Origin: CAITQP01 sp964387965
Lineage (GTDB): Bacteria; Patescibacteriota; Minisyncoccia; Phycocordibacterales; UBA9973
DNA: 35,697 nucleotides
Direction of reading: 5' to 3'
Assembly (NCBI GenBank): GCA_964387965.1
Contig: CAYLXO010000006.1
Location: 1 to 35,697, forward strand
Below are positions 14,484 through 22,193 of the stretch, piece after piece (positions within the stretch are counted from its first letter, which is position 1; each line of letters opens with the position of its first letter). Below the pieces are notes generated by a model. It saw only the letters and a program-made list of their open reading frames with translations. It was not told the origin of the DNA and ran no database searches. A program made the translations under genes and the position numbers.

Positions 14484-15428
14484 TTATTTTATTTCTTCAG
14501 TAATAGTGTCCTCTATTTCCCCTGCACCACTTCCAGTAAGTTTACTAATCGCAGTTGCCATGTATCCAGTAACATCATCGTACATTTTTAGATCTGCAAC
14601 TTCTGCTACAGAAAACCATCGTACATCATCAAGTCCGCCAGAATTATTTTTGAGTGTTGGTGGAGTAAAGAGAGATTCGCCCAAGAAAAATGTCACGTGT
14701 TTGCGAATCTTTCCATTTTGTGGATGAGATGCAATATAATCACTTTCTCCGATCTTACCCTTGATAATAATATCGAGGTTTGTCTCATCTTTCACTTCGC
14801 GAATTGCAGCTTCTTCTACAGTCTCCCCTGGTTCAGTACCACCTTTTGATAGTGTCCAGTAGCCAAAAATATCGTGCACGAGTGCAAAATATAATTCTTC
14901 ACCTTTCCATGCATAAATGAGCGCTCCAGCTTTTTCTTCAACTGGAAGAGAATTCAGATCAACATCTTCCATTTTTCGCTGACGTTTTGATGTCTGATCT
15001 TTTCCTGGTTCTCCTATTTCTTTGTAGACAGCTCCAAGCACACCATTGATGAAGCGAGATGAACTATCTCCACCAAATGTCTTTGCAAGTTCGATAGATT
15101 CATTGATCGCTACTTTTGGTGGAACTTCACTGTAGTCACCAAATAAAAGTTCTGCGAGACCCATGCGTAAAATATTGCGATCTACAGCATTAATCTTTTC
15201 GATTGGCCATTCAGGAGCAGCTTTTTCAATAATCTGGTCAATTACTTGGCGTTTGTCTACAACAGAGCTAAGAAGCTTCCGCATAAATGGAAGATCTTCA
15301 TTTCCCGGTGCAAACTCATCTTCGTTGCGCACCAAAATATCATAAACGCCGTCGTTTAAGTTATGCTTAAAATCCCATTCAAAAAGGGTTTGAAGAACTA
15401 TTGAACGTGAAAGGTGCCTATTTGCCAT
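14484..15428 (-). CDS. NusB antitermination domain fused to a NUDIX hydrolase domain
   Basis: A 314-residue two-domain protein. Residues about 1-140 are a full NusB (ANRHLSRSIVLQTLFEWDF; INAVDRNILRMGLAELLF; VPPKVAINESIELAKTFGG; SSRFINGVLGAVYKEIG), the RNA-binding factor that with NusE/S10 promotes rRNA antitermination. After a linker of about 20 residues, residues 160-300 are a NUDIX domain (AGALIYAWKGEELYFALVHD; Nudix box GGTEPGETVEEAAIREVKDE, with D and N replacing the usual first E and the G near its end). The NUDIX fold hydrolyses nucleoside diphosphate derivatives; the NTPxxA-type substrate is unknown. One uninterrupted frame joins both, with no gap here, so the fusion is real. It lies in the run rnhB, rpmF, nusB-NUDIX, rnc, smc. 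Confidence 0.93.
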   Translation of the reverse strand: MANRHLSRSIVLQTLFEWDFKHNLNDGVYDILVRNEDEFAPGNEDLPFMRKLLSSVVDKRQVIDQIIEKAAPEWPIEKINAVDRNILRMGLAELLFGDYSEVPPKVAINESIELAKTFGGDSSSRFINGVLGAVYKEIGEPGKDQTSKRQRKMEDVDLNSLPVEEKAGALIYAWKGEELYFALVHDIFGYWTLSKGGTEPGETVEEAAIREVKDETNLDIIIKGKIGESDYIASHPQNGKIRKHVTFFLGESLFTPPTLKNNSGGLDDVRWFSVAEVADLKMYDDVTGYMATAISKLTGSGAGEIEDTITEEIK

Positions 15429-15514
15429 TGCAGTTGCTAGTGGCTAGTTTCTCTTATAATTAAGAACTAAATCACTAATCACCGAACACATGGAAATCCG
15501 CTCACCCTACGTGC

Positions 15515-15733
15515 TTAAGCTTTAGCTGCTTTTCGCTTAGCCTGCTTTTTCTCGACTTTCTTTACAACGTCGAGAACTTTTCGGCCACGATAGTATCCAC
15601 ATGATGCACATACAGTATGTGGAGGGCGAAGAGCGCCACAGTGTGAGCATTTAGAAAACGCCGCGCTCTTCAAAGCGTGGTGACTTCTACGGTTGCCCGT
15701 GTGGGCTCGTGTGTGTCGCATTCGAATAACCAT
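15515..15733 (-). CDS. rpmF: 50S ribosomal protein L32
   Basis: A 72-residue bL32 of the zinc-binding (C+) type: MRHTRAHTGNRRSHHAL at the N-terminus matches the conserved basic start of the family, and the two CxxC knuckles CSHC and CASC, 11 residues apart, form the zinc ribbon, followed by YYRGRKVLDV. The tail is Lys/Ala-rich. The frame is open upstream into rnhB but homology starts at MVIRMRHTRA, so the ATG at 15733 is chosen; this start lies 25 nt beyond the rnhB stop codon. No zinc-free L32 paralogue is seen in the window. Downstream, 86 nt separate it from the NusB-NUDIX gene; I see no clear terminator or promoter in that spacer. Confidence 0.94.
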   Translation of the reverse strand: MVIRMRHTRAHTGNRRSHHALKSAAFSKCSHCGALRPPHTVCASCGYYRGRKVLDVVKKVEKKQAKRKAAKA

Positions 15734-15758
15734 ACGAGGGACATCATAGCATAAAAGG

Positions 15759-16346
15759 CTATAAATGCAAGAAAGACTTTCTGTGATGTGGAGAAAGGCC
15801 GTGTTTTTTAATTGCAGTGTAATGCCCTTCAGTACCGTACCCCATGTGTTGTTCAAAACCATACATTGGATATTTTTCGGCGAGTTTTATCATATAATGG
15901 TCACGTGTAACTTTTGCAACAATAGAAGCAAGTGATATTACACCTTCTTTTTCATCGCCTTTTATAATCGTAATTTGATTTTTGTATTGAGCAGGTGCGT
16001 GTAACGAGCCATCAAGAAGTATGAGTGTATTGTTTTCAATATCGAGTAATTCTAGTGATTCAGCGAGTGCTTTTTTGATTGCTTTAGAAATTCCGTGTGT
16101 ATCTATTTCTTTCGCACTCACCATACAGACCGAAAAATCACACTTCCCTTCTTCTTGTAATTCATGAACCTTTTTGTACCATGCTTCGCGTTGTATTTTT
16201 GAAAGTTGTTTTGAATCACGAAGTGGAACACCAAATTTTTTTATTTCATCAAAAAAATCATTGGAGAAAATATGAAAAGCACCGACAGCTACAGGCCCCG
16301 CAACGGGACCTCGGCCGACTTCGTCAATGCCAATCACTGACTGCAT
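15759..16346 (-). CDS. rnhB: Ribonuclease HII
   Basis: A 195-residue RNase HII, which cleaves the RNA strand of RNA-DNA hybrids and single ribonucleotides in DNA. Catalytic motifs are complete: IGIDEVGRGPVAGPV (D and E at about residues 7-8), LLDGS with the third Asp near 107, and ASIVAKVTRDHYM with the fourth Asp. The C-terminus AIKKHGLSPHHRKSF is also typical. An in-frame ATG exists 10 codons upstream, inside the promoter and terminator region; MQSVIGIDEVG at 16346 is the family-like start. It lies 8 nt from an extended -10 box, so the transcript should be leaderless. First gene of the probable rnhB-rpmF-nusB-rnc run. Stop is TAG. Confidence 0.95.
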   Translation of the reverse strand: MQSVIGIDEVGRGPVAGPVAVGAFHIFSNDFFDEIKKFGVPLRDSKQLSKIQREAWYKKVHELQEEGKCDFSVCMVSAKEIDTHGISKAIKKALAESLELLDIENNTLILLDGSLHAPAQYKNQITIIKGDEKEGVISLASIVAKVTRDHYMIKLAEKYPMYGFEQHMGYGTEGHYTAIKKHGLSPHHRKSFLHL

Positions 16347-16354
16347 ATGTTTAT

Positions 16355-16363
16355 AGTATAGCA
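16355..16363 (-). promoter_or_regulatory. Extended -10 promoter of rnhB
   Basis: The minus strand reads TGC TATACT, 8 nt before the ATG at 16346. It starts four bases after the stem of the upstream terminator, whose T-tract it shares. Confidence 0.6.
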
Positions 16364-16366
16364 AAA

Positions 16367-16391
16367 CATCTCCCATGATGTGTGGGAGATG
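16367..16391 (-). terminator. Terminator after 16397-16672, abutting the rnhB promoter
   Basis: A 9-bp perfect stem CATCTCCCA/TGGGAGATG with a 7-nt loop, followed on the minus strand by TTTTGC. It begins 6 nt after the stop codon of the small membrane protein gene. Confidence 0.75.
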
Positions 16392-16396
16392 GCTTG

Positions 16397-16672
16397 TTAT
16401 AAATACAATCTAATACATAGTGCAAGAAGAGTGCACAAGGACAAAACTATCATGTTTGATTTTCGGTCTTGTTCATCATGCTCGTACATGAAGTCACTTT
16501 TTAGATACTCTCGAATAGCAAGCGAAGCACAAAAAATACCTCCAGATTCAAATAATCTATGTATATAGAATATTTTATCTATTGATTGCTCACCCAAACT
16601 ATAGAGGCAAACAAGTACAGAGACGAAAGCGCCACATGCTAGTATTGCCAATACAATTCTGGGATTTTTCAC
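16397..16672 (-). CDS. Small hypothetical membrane protein
   Basis: A 91-residue protein with a TM helix at about 6-26 (VLAILACGAFVSVLVCLYSL) and a second hydrophobic stretch at the very C-terminus (about 73-90), separated by a polar, acidic middle (SDFMYEHDEQDRKS). The start is GTG at 16672; no Shine-Dalgarno sequence is seen. Not recognised. A dedicated terminator right behind the stop codon supports that it is a real transcribed gene. It is divergent from dnaE, with 85 bp between the starts, and upstream of rnhB. Confidence 0.6.
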   Translation of the reverse strand: MKNPRIVLAILACGAFVSVLVCLYSLGEQSIDKIFYIHRLFESGGIFCASLAIREYLKSDFMYEHDEQDRKSNMIVLSLCTLLALCIRLYL

Positions 16673-16738
16673 GATAAATAATTTTGGTTCGTCTATTTTT
16701 AATACAAAAAAAATTCTTTGTCAAAAATGAACTGGGGC

Positions 16739-16747
16739 TGGTATACT
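16739..16747 (+). promoter_or_regulatory. Extended -10 promoter of dnaE
   Basis: TGG TATACT ends 10 nt before the dnaE ATG at 16758; no Shine-Dalgarno sequence lies between, so a leaderless or near-leaderless mRNA is expected. Confidence 0.6.
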
Positions 16748-16757
16748 AGCCCAATCA

Positions 16758-19700
16758 ATGTCATCAAAATTTATCCACCTCCATACTCACTCACACTATT
16801 CCCTACTTGATGGACTCACAAAACTCGAGGCCATGGTGGATATTGCAAAAAAAGCTGAAATGCCAGCAATCGCACTTACTGATCACGGCAACATGTATGG
16901 CGCGATTGAATTCTATAAATTATGTAAAAAGGCAGGTATCAAGCCTATCATTGGCGTTGAAGCATACATCACTAGTGGGAATCGAAAAGATAAAATTGCT
17001 GAAGCAGGAGCAAAACGCTACTACCACCTTATCCTCCTTGCGAAAAATTTGAAAGGATACAAAAACTTGATTCGACTCGTAACGCTCGCAAACCTTGAGG
17101 GGTATTACTACAAACCTCGCATGGATAAAGAGATTCTACGTGAGTATCACGACGGTATCATCGCACTTTCCGGTTGTATGGGCGGTGAACTTTCACAAAC
17201 CGTTCTTTCAGGCAACATGGAAAAAGCGGACGAACTTATACGGGAATACCAAGATATTTTTGGAAAAGAAAATTACTTCATCGAAATTCAATCACATCCA
17301 TCAATCGAAAATGATAAAAAATTGCGCGACGCTCTCATCGCACTTGCAAAAAAGCATGACATAAAAGCAGTCGCAACCCAGGACTCACACTATCCATGCC
17401 AAGACGATCATGAGGCGCACCACACACTTCTTGCAATCAATACTCAAGGTGATGGAAAAGAAGGTCTAGAATTTTCAAAAGATGATTTCTCGCTTATTGA
17501 TGAAAAAACGGCTCGAGAATATTTTTCTGATGCACCAGAATCTATCGACAACACTCTCTTTGTTGCAAATATGTGTGAAGAGTACGAAATCGAACTTGGT
17601 AAAGCATACTTCCCAGATTTTCCACTTCCAAAAGGCGTCACTTCTGATGAAAAATTGCAAGAACTCGCTCATAGTGGGTTTGCGTTTCGTGGACTAGAAA
17701 AAACAAAAGAATATACAGATCGTCTTTCATATGAACTGTCTGTCATCAAGCAAAAAGGATACGCGGGTTACTTTCTTGTTGTAGGAGATTTGCTCCGTTT
17801 TGCTCGTGAAAATGGAATCCTCACAAACATTCGAGGATCTGTTGCCGGTTCTTTGACTACCTACTTAATTGGAATTACAAATGTTGATCCCCTTTTGTAC
17901 AAACTACCGTTTGAACGCTTCTTAAACCCAGAACGTCCATCACTTCCAGATATTGATATGGACTATGCCGATAATCGTCGCGAAGAAATGATCGTGTATG
18001 CAAAAGAAAAGTATGGGGAGGACAAAGTAGCACAGATTGGAACGTTTGGAACAATGATGGCAAAAGGTTCCGTGCGTGACGTTGCTCGTGCGCTTGGATA
18101 TCCATATGCAGTCGGAGACAAAATCTCAAGCATGATACCAATGGGCTCACAAGGATTCCCAATGACAATCGACCGAGCCATGGAAATGGTACCTGAACTA
18201 TACGATGCATATTTACGTGAACCTGATACAAAACGTATTATTGACCTTGCAAAGAAAATGGAAGGGTGTGTTCGTCACGTATCAGTACATGCAGCAGGAG
18301 TTGTAATTGCCCCAAAACCACTCTATGAATTCACGCCTGTGCAATTTGATCCAAAAGGTGGCAGTATCATCACTCAATATGACATGCATTATATTGAAGA
18401 AGTCGGTTTACCAAAATTCGACTTTCTTGGGATTAGAAACTTGGCCATTCTTTCTGACGCAGTACGACTGGTAAAAGAATTACGTGGAATAACAATCGAT
18501 ATCGACAAAATTGATATCGCAGACGAAAAAACATTTCACATGCTTGCGCGTGGAGAAACTATGGGACTTTTCCAGTTGAATGGCTCAGGTATGACTGCAT
18601 ACCTAAAACAATTGAAACCGACAAGCATTCATGACATCAACGCGATGGTTGCACTCTATCGCCCAGGACCGATGGAAATGATTCCAGAATATATTAAGCG
18701 AAAAGAAAATCCTACGCTCGTAAAATACTTGGATCCACGAATGAAAGATATTCTTGATCAATCATACGGAGTTATCGTATATCAAGACGACGTCATGCTT
18801 ATTTCGATTAAGCTTGCGGGATACTCATGGCTTGATGCAGATAAATTGCGTAAAGCGATGGGAAAGAAAATCCCTGAGGAAATGGAAGCGCAGAAGGAAA
18901 AATTGCACAAAGGTTTTATCGAGCACGGCATGTCAGAGAAAAAAGCGCTTGAATTGTGGGCCCTTATTGAGCCTTTTGCAGCGTACGGATTCAACAAAGC
19001 TCATGCGGCGAGTTATGGACGTGTGGCATACCAAACTGCGTACATGAAAGCGAACTTCCCTGTCGAATACATGTGCGCCATTCTTACAGCAGAATCTGGT
19101 GATGTAGAAAAAATTGCCGAAATTATCGGTGAATGTAAAAAAATGGGGATCACCGTGCTTGCACCAGATATCAATGCGAGTGTCGCTGACTTCACGGTTG
19201 TAAATAATTCAGAAGTGCCTGGTGAAGGAATCATTCGATTTGGACTACTCACAATTAAAAACTTTGGATCTGACATTGCAAACGCAATTATTGCTGAACG
19301 TGCAAAAAATGGAGAATTCAAATCTATCACTGACTTCTTGGATAGAGTGACACACAAAAATTTGAACAAAAAATCTCTTGAAGCACTCATAAAATCTGGA
19401 GCCATGGATAATTTTGGAGAACGTGGACAACTCCTTGCAAACATGGAGACGCTCCTTGAATACAATAAAGAAAAACAAGATATTGGAGCGCAAGACTCGC
19501 TCTTTGGCATGATGGGTGGTGGGCCAACACTCAAATTAAATCCAAGCCCTGAAGCATCACAAAAAGAAAAACTGTCTTGGGAAAAAGAGCTACTTGGACT
19601 GTATGTGTCAGGACACCCGCTCGAACGACTCCGTGACCGAATTGAAAAAAGTGGCACAACCGTAAAGAAAATTCGTGAAGAAATGAAAGTCGGGCTCCCA

Positions 19701-19937
19701 GTCACTCTCGCCTGTATCATTGATGAAGTAAAAACAATTATTACAAAATCAAATGAGCGCATGGCTTTCATTAAAATCTCTGACATGACAGGCTCAATTG
19801 AAGGAGTTGTATTCTCAAAAGCCTTTTTTGATCTTCATACAGTGCTTGTCGCAGACGCTGTTGTCGCTATCCAAGCCCGCGTAAATGAGCGAAATGGCGA
19901 AAAAAGTATAGTCATTGAAAAGGCAAAGGCCGTATAG
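16758..19937 (+). CDS. dnaE: DNA polymerase III alpha subunit
   Basis: A 1059-residue replicative C-family polymerase (E. coli 1160). N-terminal PHP domain: FIHLHTHSHYSLLDGLTKLE at about 5-24 and IALTDHGNMYGAIEFYKLC, with its histidine metal ligands kept. Catalytic palm: LPDIDMDYADNRR at about 395-407 carries the paired Asp residues, with the third in KFDFLGIRNL near 555. Fingers: YRPGPMEMIPEYIKRK and YGVIVYQDDVMLI. PHP-to-palm spacing and the HhH region are ordinary. C-terminal OB fold at about 965-1050 (VGLPVTLACIIDEVKTI ... ISDMTGSIEGVVF). It synthesises the chromosome within the polymerase III holoenzyme. Promoter and start are fused (ATG 10 nt from the -10 box). thrS follows after 32 nt. 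Stop is TAG. Confidence 0.97.
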   Translation: MSSKFIHLHTHSHYSLLDGLTKLEAMVDIAKKAEMPAIALTDHGNMYGAIEFYKLCKKAGIKPIIGVEAYITSGNRKDKIAEAGAKRYYHLILLAKNLKGYKNLIRLVTLANLEGYYYKPRMDKEILREYHDGIIALSGCMGGELSQTVLSGNMEKADELIREYQDIFGKENYFIEIQSHPSIENDKKLRDALIALAKKHDIKAVATQDSHYPCQDDHEAHHTLLAINTQGDGKEGLEFSKDDFSLIDEKTAREYFSDAPESIDNTLFVANMCEEYEIELGKAYFPDFPLPKGVTSDEKLQELAHSGFAFRGLEKTKEYTDRLSYELSVIKQKGYAGYFLVVGDLLRFARENGILTNIRGSVAGSLTTYLIGITNVDPLLYKLPFERFLNPERPSLPDIDMDYADNRREEMIVYAKEKYGEDKVAQIGTFGTMMAKGSVRDVARALGYPYAVGDKISSMIPMGSQGFPMTIDRAMEMVPELYDAYLREPDTKRIIDLAKKMEGCVRHVSVHAAGVVIAPKPLYEFTPVQFDPKGGSIITQYDMHYIEEVGLPKFDFLGIRNLAILSDAVRLVKELRGITIDIDKIDIADEKTFHMLARGETMGLFQLNGSGMTAYLKQLKPTSIHDINAMVALYRPGPMEMIPEYIKRKENPTLVKYLDPRMKDILDQSYGVIVYQDDVMLISIKLAGYSWLDADKLRKAMGKKIPEEMEAQKEKLHKGFIEHGMSEKKALELWALIEPFAAYGFNKAHAASYGRVAYQTAYMKANFPVEYMCAILTAESGDVEKIAEIIGECKKMGITVLAPDINASVADFTVVNNSEVPGEGIIRFGLLTIKNFGSDIANAIIAERAKNGEFKSITDFLDRVTHKNLNKKSLEALIKSGAMDNFGERGQLLANMETLLEYNKEKQDIGAQDSLFGMMGGGPTLKLNPSPEASQKEKLSWEKELLGLYVSGHPLERLRDRIEKSGTTVKKIREEMKVGLPVTLACIIDEVKTIITKSNERMAFIKISDMTGSIEGVVFSKAFFDLHTVLVADAVVAIQARVNERNGEKSIVIEKAKAV

Positions 19938-19954
19938 CAAAGTATATAAACTCG

Positions 19955-19963
19955 TGCTAGGAT
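19955..19963 (+). promoter_or_regulatory. Possible extended -10 promoter of thrS
   Basis: TGC TAGGAT ends 6 nt before the thrS ATG at 19970. It fits the leaderless pattern of other genes here, but the hexamer is weaker and read-through from dnaE is equally possible. Confidence 0.35.
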
Positions 19964-19969
19964 TTCCAT

Positions 19970-21742
19970 ATGAACGACGAACAACTCGCCCATATGAGGC
20001 ATACCCTTGCTCACCTGCTTGCACAGGCAGTTTTGGAGCATTTTCCTAAATCAAAACTTACCCTAGGCCCTGCAGTAGACAACGGCTTTTACTATGATGT
20101 GGATTTTGGCGCAGACAAAATAAGTGATGCGAATCTGGGTGATTTTCAGAAATCGATGCGCAAAAACTTGAAGAATTGGACTGAATTTTCACACAAAGAA
20201 GTAAGTCTTACTGAAGCAAAAGAAATTTTTGCAGGTAACGAGTACAAACTTGAACTCATCGAAGAAATCGCAAGTCGTGGTGAAAAAATCACCCTCTACA
20301 GTTGTGGTGGATTTACCGACCTTTGTCGTGGAGGCCATGCGGAAAATCCTGCAAAAGAAATATCTACAGATGCATTCAAACTCGACCGTGTTGCTGGAGC
20401 ATACTGGCGCGGAGATGAAAAGAATAAAATGCTTACTCGTATTTATGGACTTGCATTTGAATCAAAAGAAAAACTGGATGCATACATCACACAAATGGAA
20501 GAAGCAAAGAAGCGTGATCACCGAAAAATTGGAAAAGAACTCGGACTTTTTGTTTTCTCAGAACTTGTTGGACCGGGGCTTCCCCTTTGGACCCCACGCG
20601 GAACACTTATCCGTGAACTCTTGAATGACTATGTGTGGGAACTCCGAAAAGCTCGTGGATACCAAAAAGTGACTATCCCCCACATTACAAAAAAGGACTT
20701 GTACGAAAAGAGTGGCCACTGGGCAAAATACGCAGACGACCTTTTTAAAATTCATACTCGGGAAGATCATCTTTTCTGTATGAAGCCGATGAACTGTCCG
20801 CATCACACTCAGATTTTTGATAGTGAACAACGTAGTTACCGTGATATGCCTCAGCGCTATGCTGAAACTACGATGGTGTATCGCGATGAACAATCAGGAG
20901 AGCTCTCTGGTCTTTCTCGTGTTATTTCCATCACTCAAGATGATGCACACGTATTTTGTCGAGAAAATCAAATCGAAGAAGAAGCACTCAAAATTTGGGA
21001 TATTATCGAAACATTTTATTCTACTTTTGGATTTAAACTTCAAGTTCGTTTCTCGCGACACGATCCAGCGACACCTGAAAAATATTTGGGTGGTGATGAA
21101 GTCTGGGCAAAAGCAGAAGGTGCACTCAAGCGACTCATGGAACAAAAAGGTGCTACATGGATTGATGGCGTTGGTGAAGCAGCGTTTTACGGACCGAAAA
21201 TTGACTTCATGACACGCGACTCAATTGGACGTGAGTGGCAAGTTGCTACAATCCAACTCGATTTCAACCAGCCAAAAAACTTTGGACTGTACTGTATCAA
21301 TGAAAAAGGTGAAAAAGAACAAATAGTGATGATACATGCAGCTATCATGGGCTCGATTGAGCGCTTTATGTCAAACCTCATCGAACACTTGGCCGGCAAC
21401 TTCCCTCTCTGGTTATCACCTACACAAGTTACAATCGTGCCAGTACTTGAAGGACACGCAGAATACGGAGATATGATTTTAAAATCACTTCGAGATGCAG
21501 GCATTCGCGCAAACCTTGATATGGGCAAAGATTCTCTCGGCAAACGAATTCGTAACGCAAAAGGAATGAAGGTACCATACGTTATCGTTATCGGTGACAA
21601 AGAAAAAGAATCTGGAGCGCTCACAATCGAAACTCGCGTCCCGACGCAAGGATCGGGACAGGGTGAAAAAATTGAAGGAATGAAGCTCGAAGATTTTGTT
21701 TCAAAAGTACAGAAAGAAACAATCGAACGAACATTAAACTAA
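19970..21742 (+). CDS. thrS: Threonyl-tRNA synthetase lacking the N-terminal TGS domain
   Basis: A 590-residue class II synthetase (E. coli 642). It begins directly at the N2 editing domain (MRHTLAHLLAQAVLEHF; editing-site C and H in DLCRGGHAEN near 120-130). The catalytic core has the zinc-binding region MKPMNCPHHTQIF, motif 2 VYRDEQSGELSGLSRV followed by TQDDAHVFC, and motif 3 MGSIERFMSNLIEHLAGNFP. The C-terminal anticodon-binding domain contains GKDSLGKRIRNAKGMKVPYV. The family's usual TGS domain of about 60 residues is missing and cannot be hidden upstream because dnaE ends 32 nt before. It charges tRNA-Thr and clears mischarged Ser. A terminator overlaps its stop codon. Confidence 0.97.
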   Translation: MNDEQLAHMRHTLAHLLAQAVLEHFPKSKLTLGPAVDNGFYYDVDFGADKISDANLGDFQKSMRKNLKNWTEFSHKEVSLTEAKEIFAGNEYKLELIEEIASRGEKITLYSCGGFTDLCRGGHAENPAKEISTDAFKLDRVAGAYWRGDEKNKMLTRIYGLAFESKEKLDAYITQMEEAKKRDHRKIGKELGLFVFSELVGPGLPLWTPRGTLIRELLNDYVWELRKARGYQKVTIPHITKKDLYEKSGHWAKYADDLFKIHTREDHLFCMKPMNCPHHTQIFDSEQRSYRDMPQRYAETTMVYRDEQSGELSGLSRVISITQDDAHVFCRENQIEEEALKIWDIIETFYSTFGFKLQVRFSRHDPATPEKYLGGDEVWAKAEGALKRLMEQKGATWIDGVGEAAFYGPKIDFMTRDSIGREWQVATIQLDFNQPKNFGLYCINEKGEKEQIVMIHAAIMGSIERFMSNLIEHLAGNFPLWLSPTQVTIVPVLEGHAEYGDMILKSLRDAGIRANLDMGKDSLGKRIRNAKGMKVPYVIVIGDKEKESGALTIETRVPTQGSGQGEKIEGMKLEDFVSKVQKETIERTLN

Positions 21743-21775
21743 AAAACAAAAGACCTCCACAGGTCTTTTGTTTTT
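21742..21775 (+). terminator. Strong intrinsic terminator after thrS
   Basis: A 15-bp perfect stem (21742-21756 with 21761-21775) around CCAC, with A-rich and T-rich base and a further T-run at 21784-21789. The last base of the thrS TAA is its first base. It may also serve the convergent gene ending at 21794. Confidence 0.9.
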
Positions 21776-21793
21776 GTGAGGTCTTTTTTGTAC

Positions 21794-22031
21794 TTATAAC
21801 TTTTCTTTGATAATGACCTCAGCAATAGTGATAGTGTCGCCGTCGTAAATATACGAGGTATCCCGTGCAAAACCATACTTTTCGAAAGCTGGATTAAGTT
21901 GCCATAATCCTCGGTTTTTTCGNNNNNNNNNNNNNNNNNNNNNNNNNNNNNNNNNNNNNNNNNNNNNNNNNNNNNNNNNNNNNNNNNNNNNNNNNNNNNN
22001 NNNNNNNNNNNNNNNNNNNNNNGTTTGCCAT
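21794..22031 (-). CDS. Unknown protein, broken by a scaffold gap
   Basis: Only the ends are visible. The last 42 codons before the TAA stop contain NRGLWQLNPAFEKYGFARD and end TIAEVIIKEKL; the 3' piece is intact. Right of the gap the bases ATGGCAAAC at 22031 offer the only ATG (MAN...), about 73 nt behind a strong promoter. The flanks share only TTATGGCAA, not a 55-bp overlap, so real sequence is missing and the length and reading frame across the gap are unknown. I do not recognise the protein. It is convergent with thrS and downstream of gyrB but transcriptionally separate from it. Confidence 0.55.
21923..22022. other. Scaffold gap with true missing sequence
   Basis: 100 Ns without duplicated flanks, inside the unknown gene 21794-22031. 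The number of Ns is a placeholder. Confidence 0.85.
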
Positions 22032-22111
22032 AACGACAATATTTAAATTTAAATGAACTTATTTGGAGTTACGATCTCCGATATACGCTTCGAATAACTC
22101 GATAGACTTAT

Positions 22112-22141
22112 ATTATACCATATGATTGGCCAAAATGTCAA
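22112..22141 (-). promoter_or_regulatory. Consensus promoter of the unknown gene
   Basis: On the minus strand: TTGACA (22141-22136), 18 nt, TATAAT (22117-22112) preceded by TGG. Both hexamers are perfect consensus. The leader of about 73 nt contains the inverted repeats GAGTTA...TAACTC and GGAG...CTCC, so the RNA may be folded; the -35 box starts one base after the upstream terminator. Confidence 0.7.
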
Positions 22142-22142
22142 T

Positions 22143-22175
22143 AGAAAAAAGCCTTATGTTATGAGGCTTTTTTCT
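22143..22175 (-). terminator. Intrinsic terminator of the gyrB unit
   Basis: A 12-bp perfect stem AGAAAAAAGCCT/AGGCTTTTTTCT, extended by TAT/ATG pairs with one wobble. On the minus strand it comes after gyrB and repeat copy 2. That a terminator follows the repeat suggests that the repeat is transcribed as the gyrB 3' UTR and is not itself the terminator. Confidence 0.8.
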
Positions 22176-22193
22176 GATTGCTATTAGAATTTA

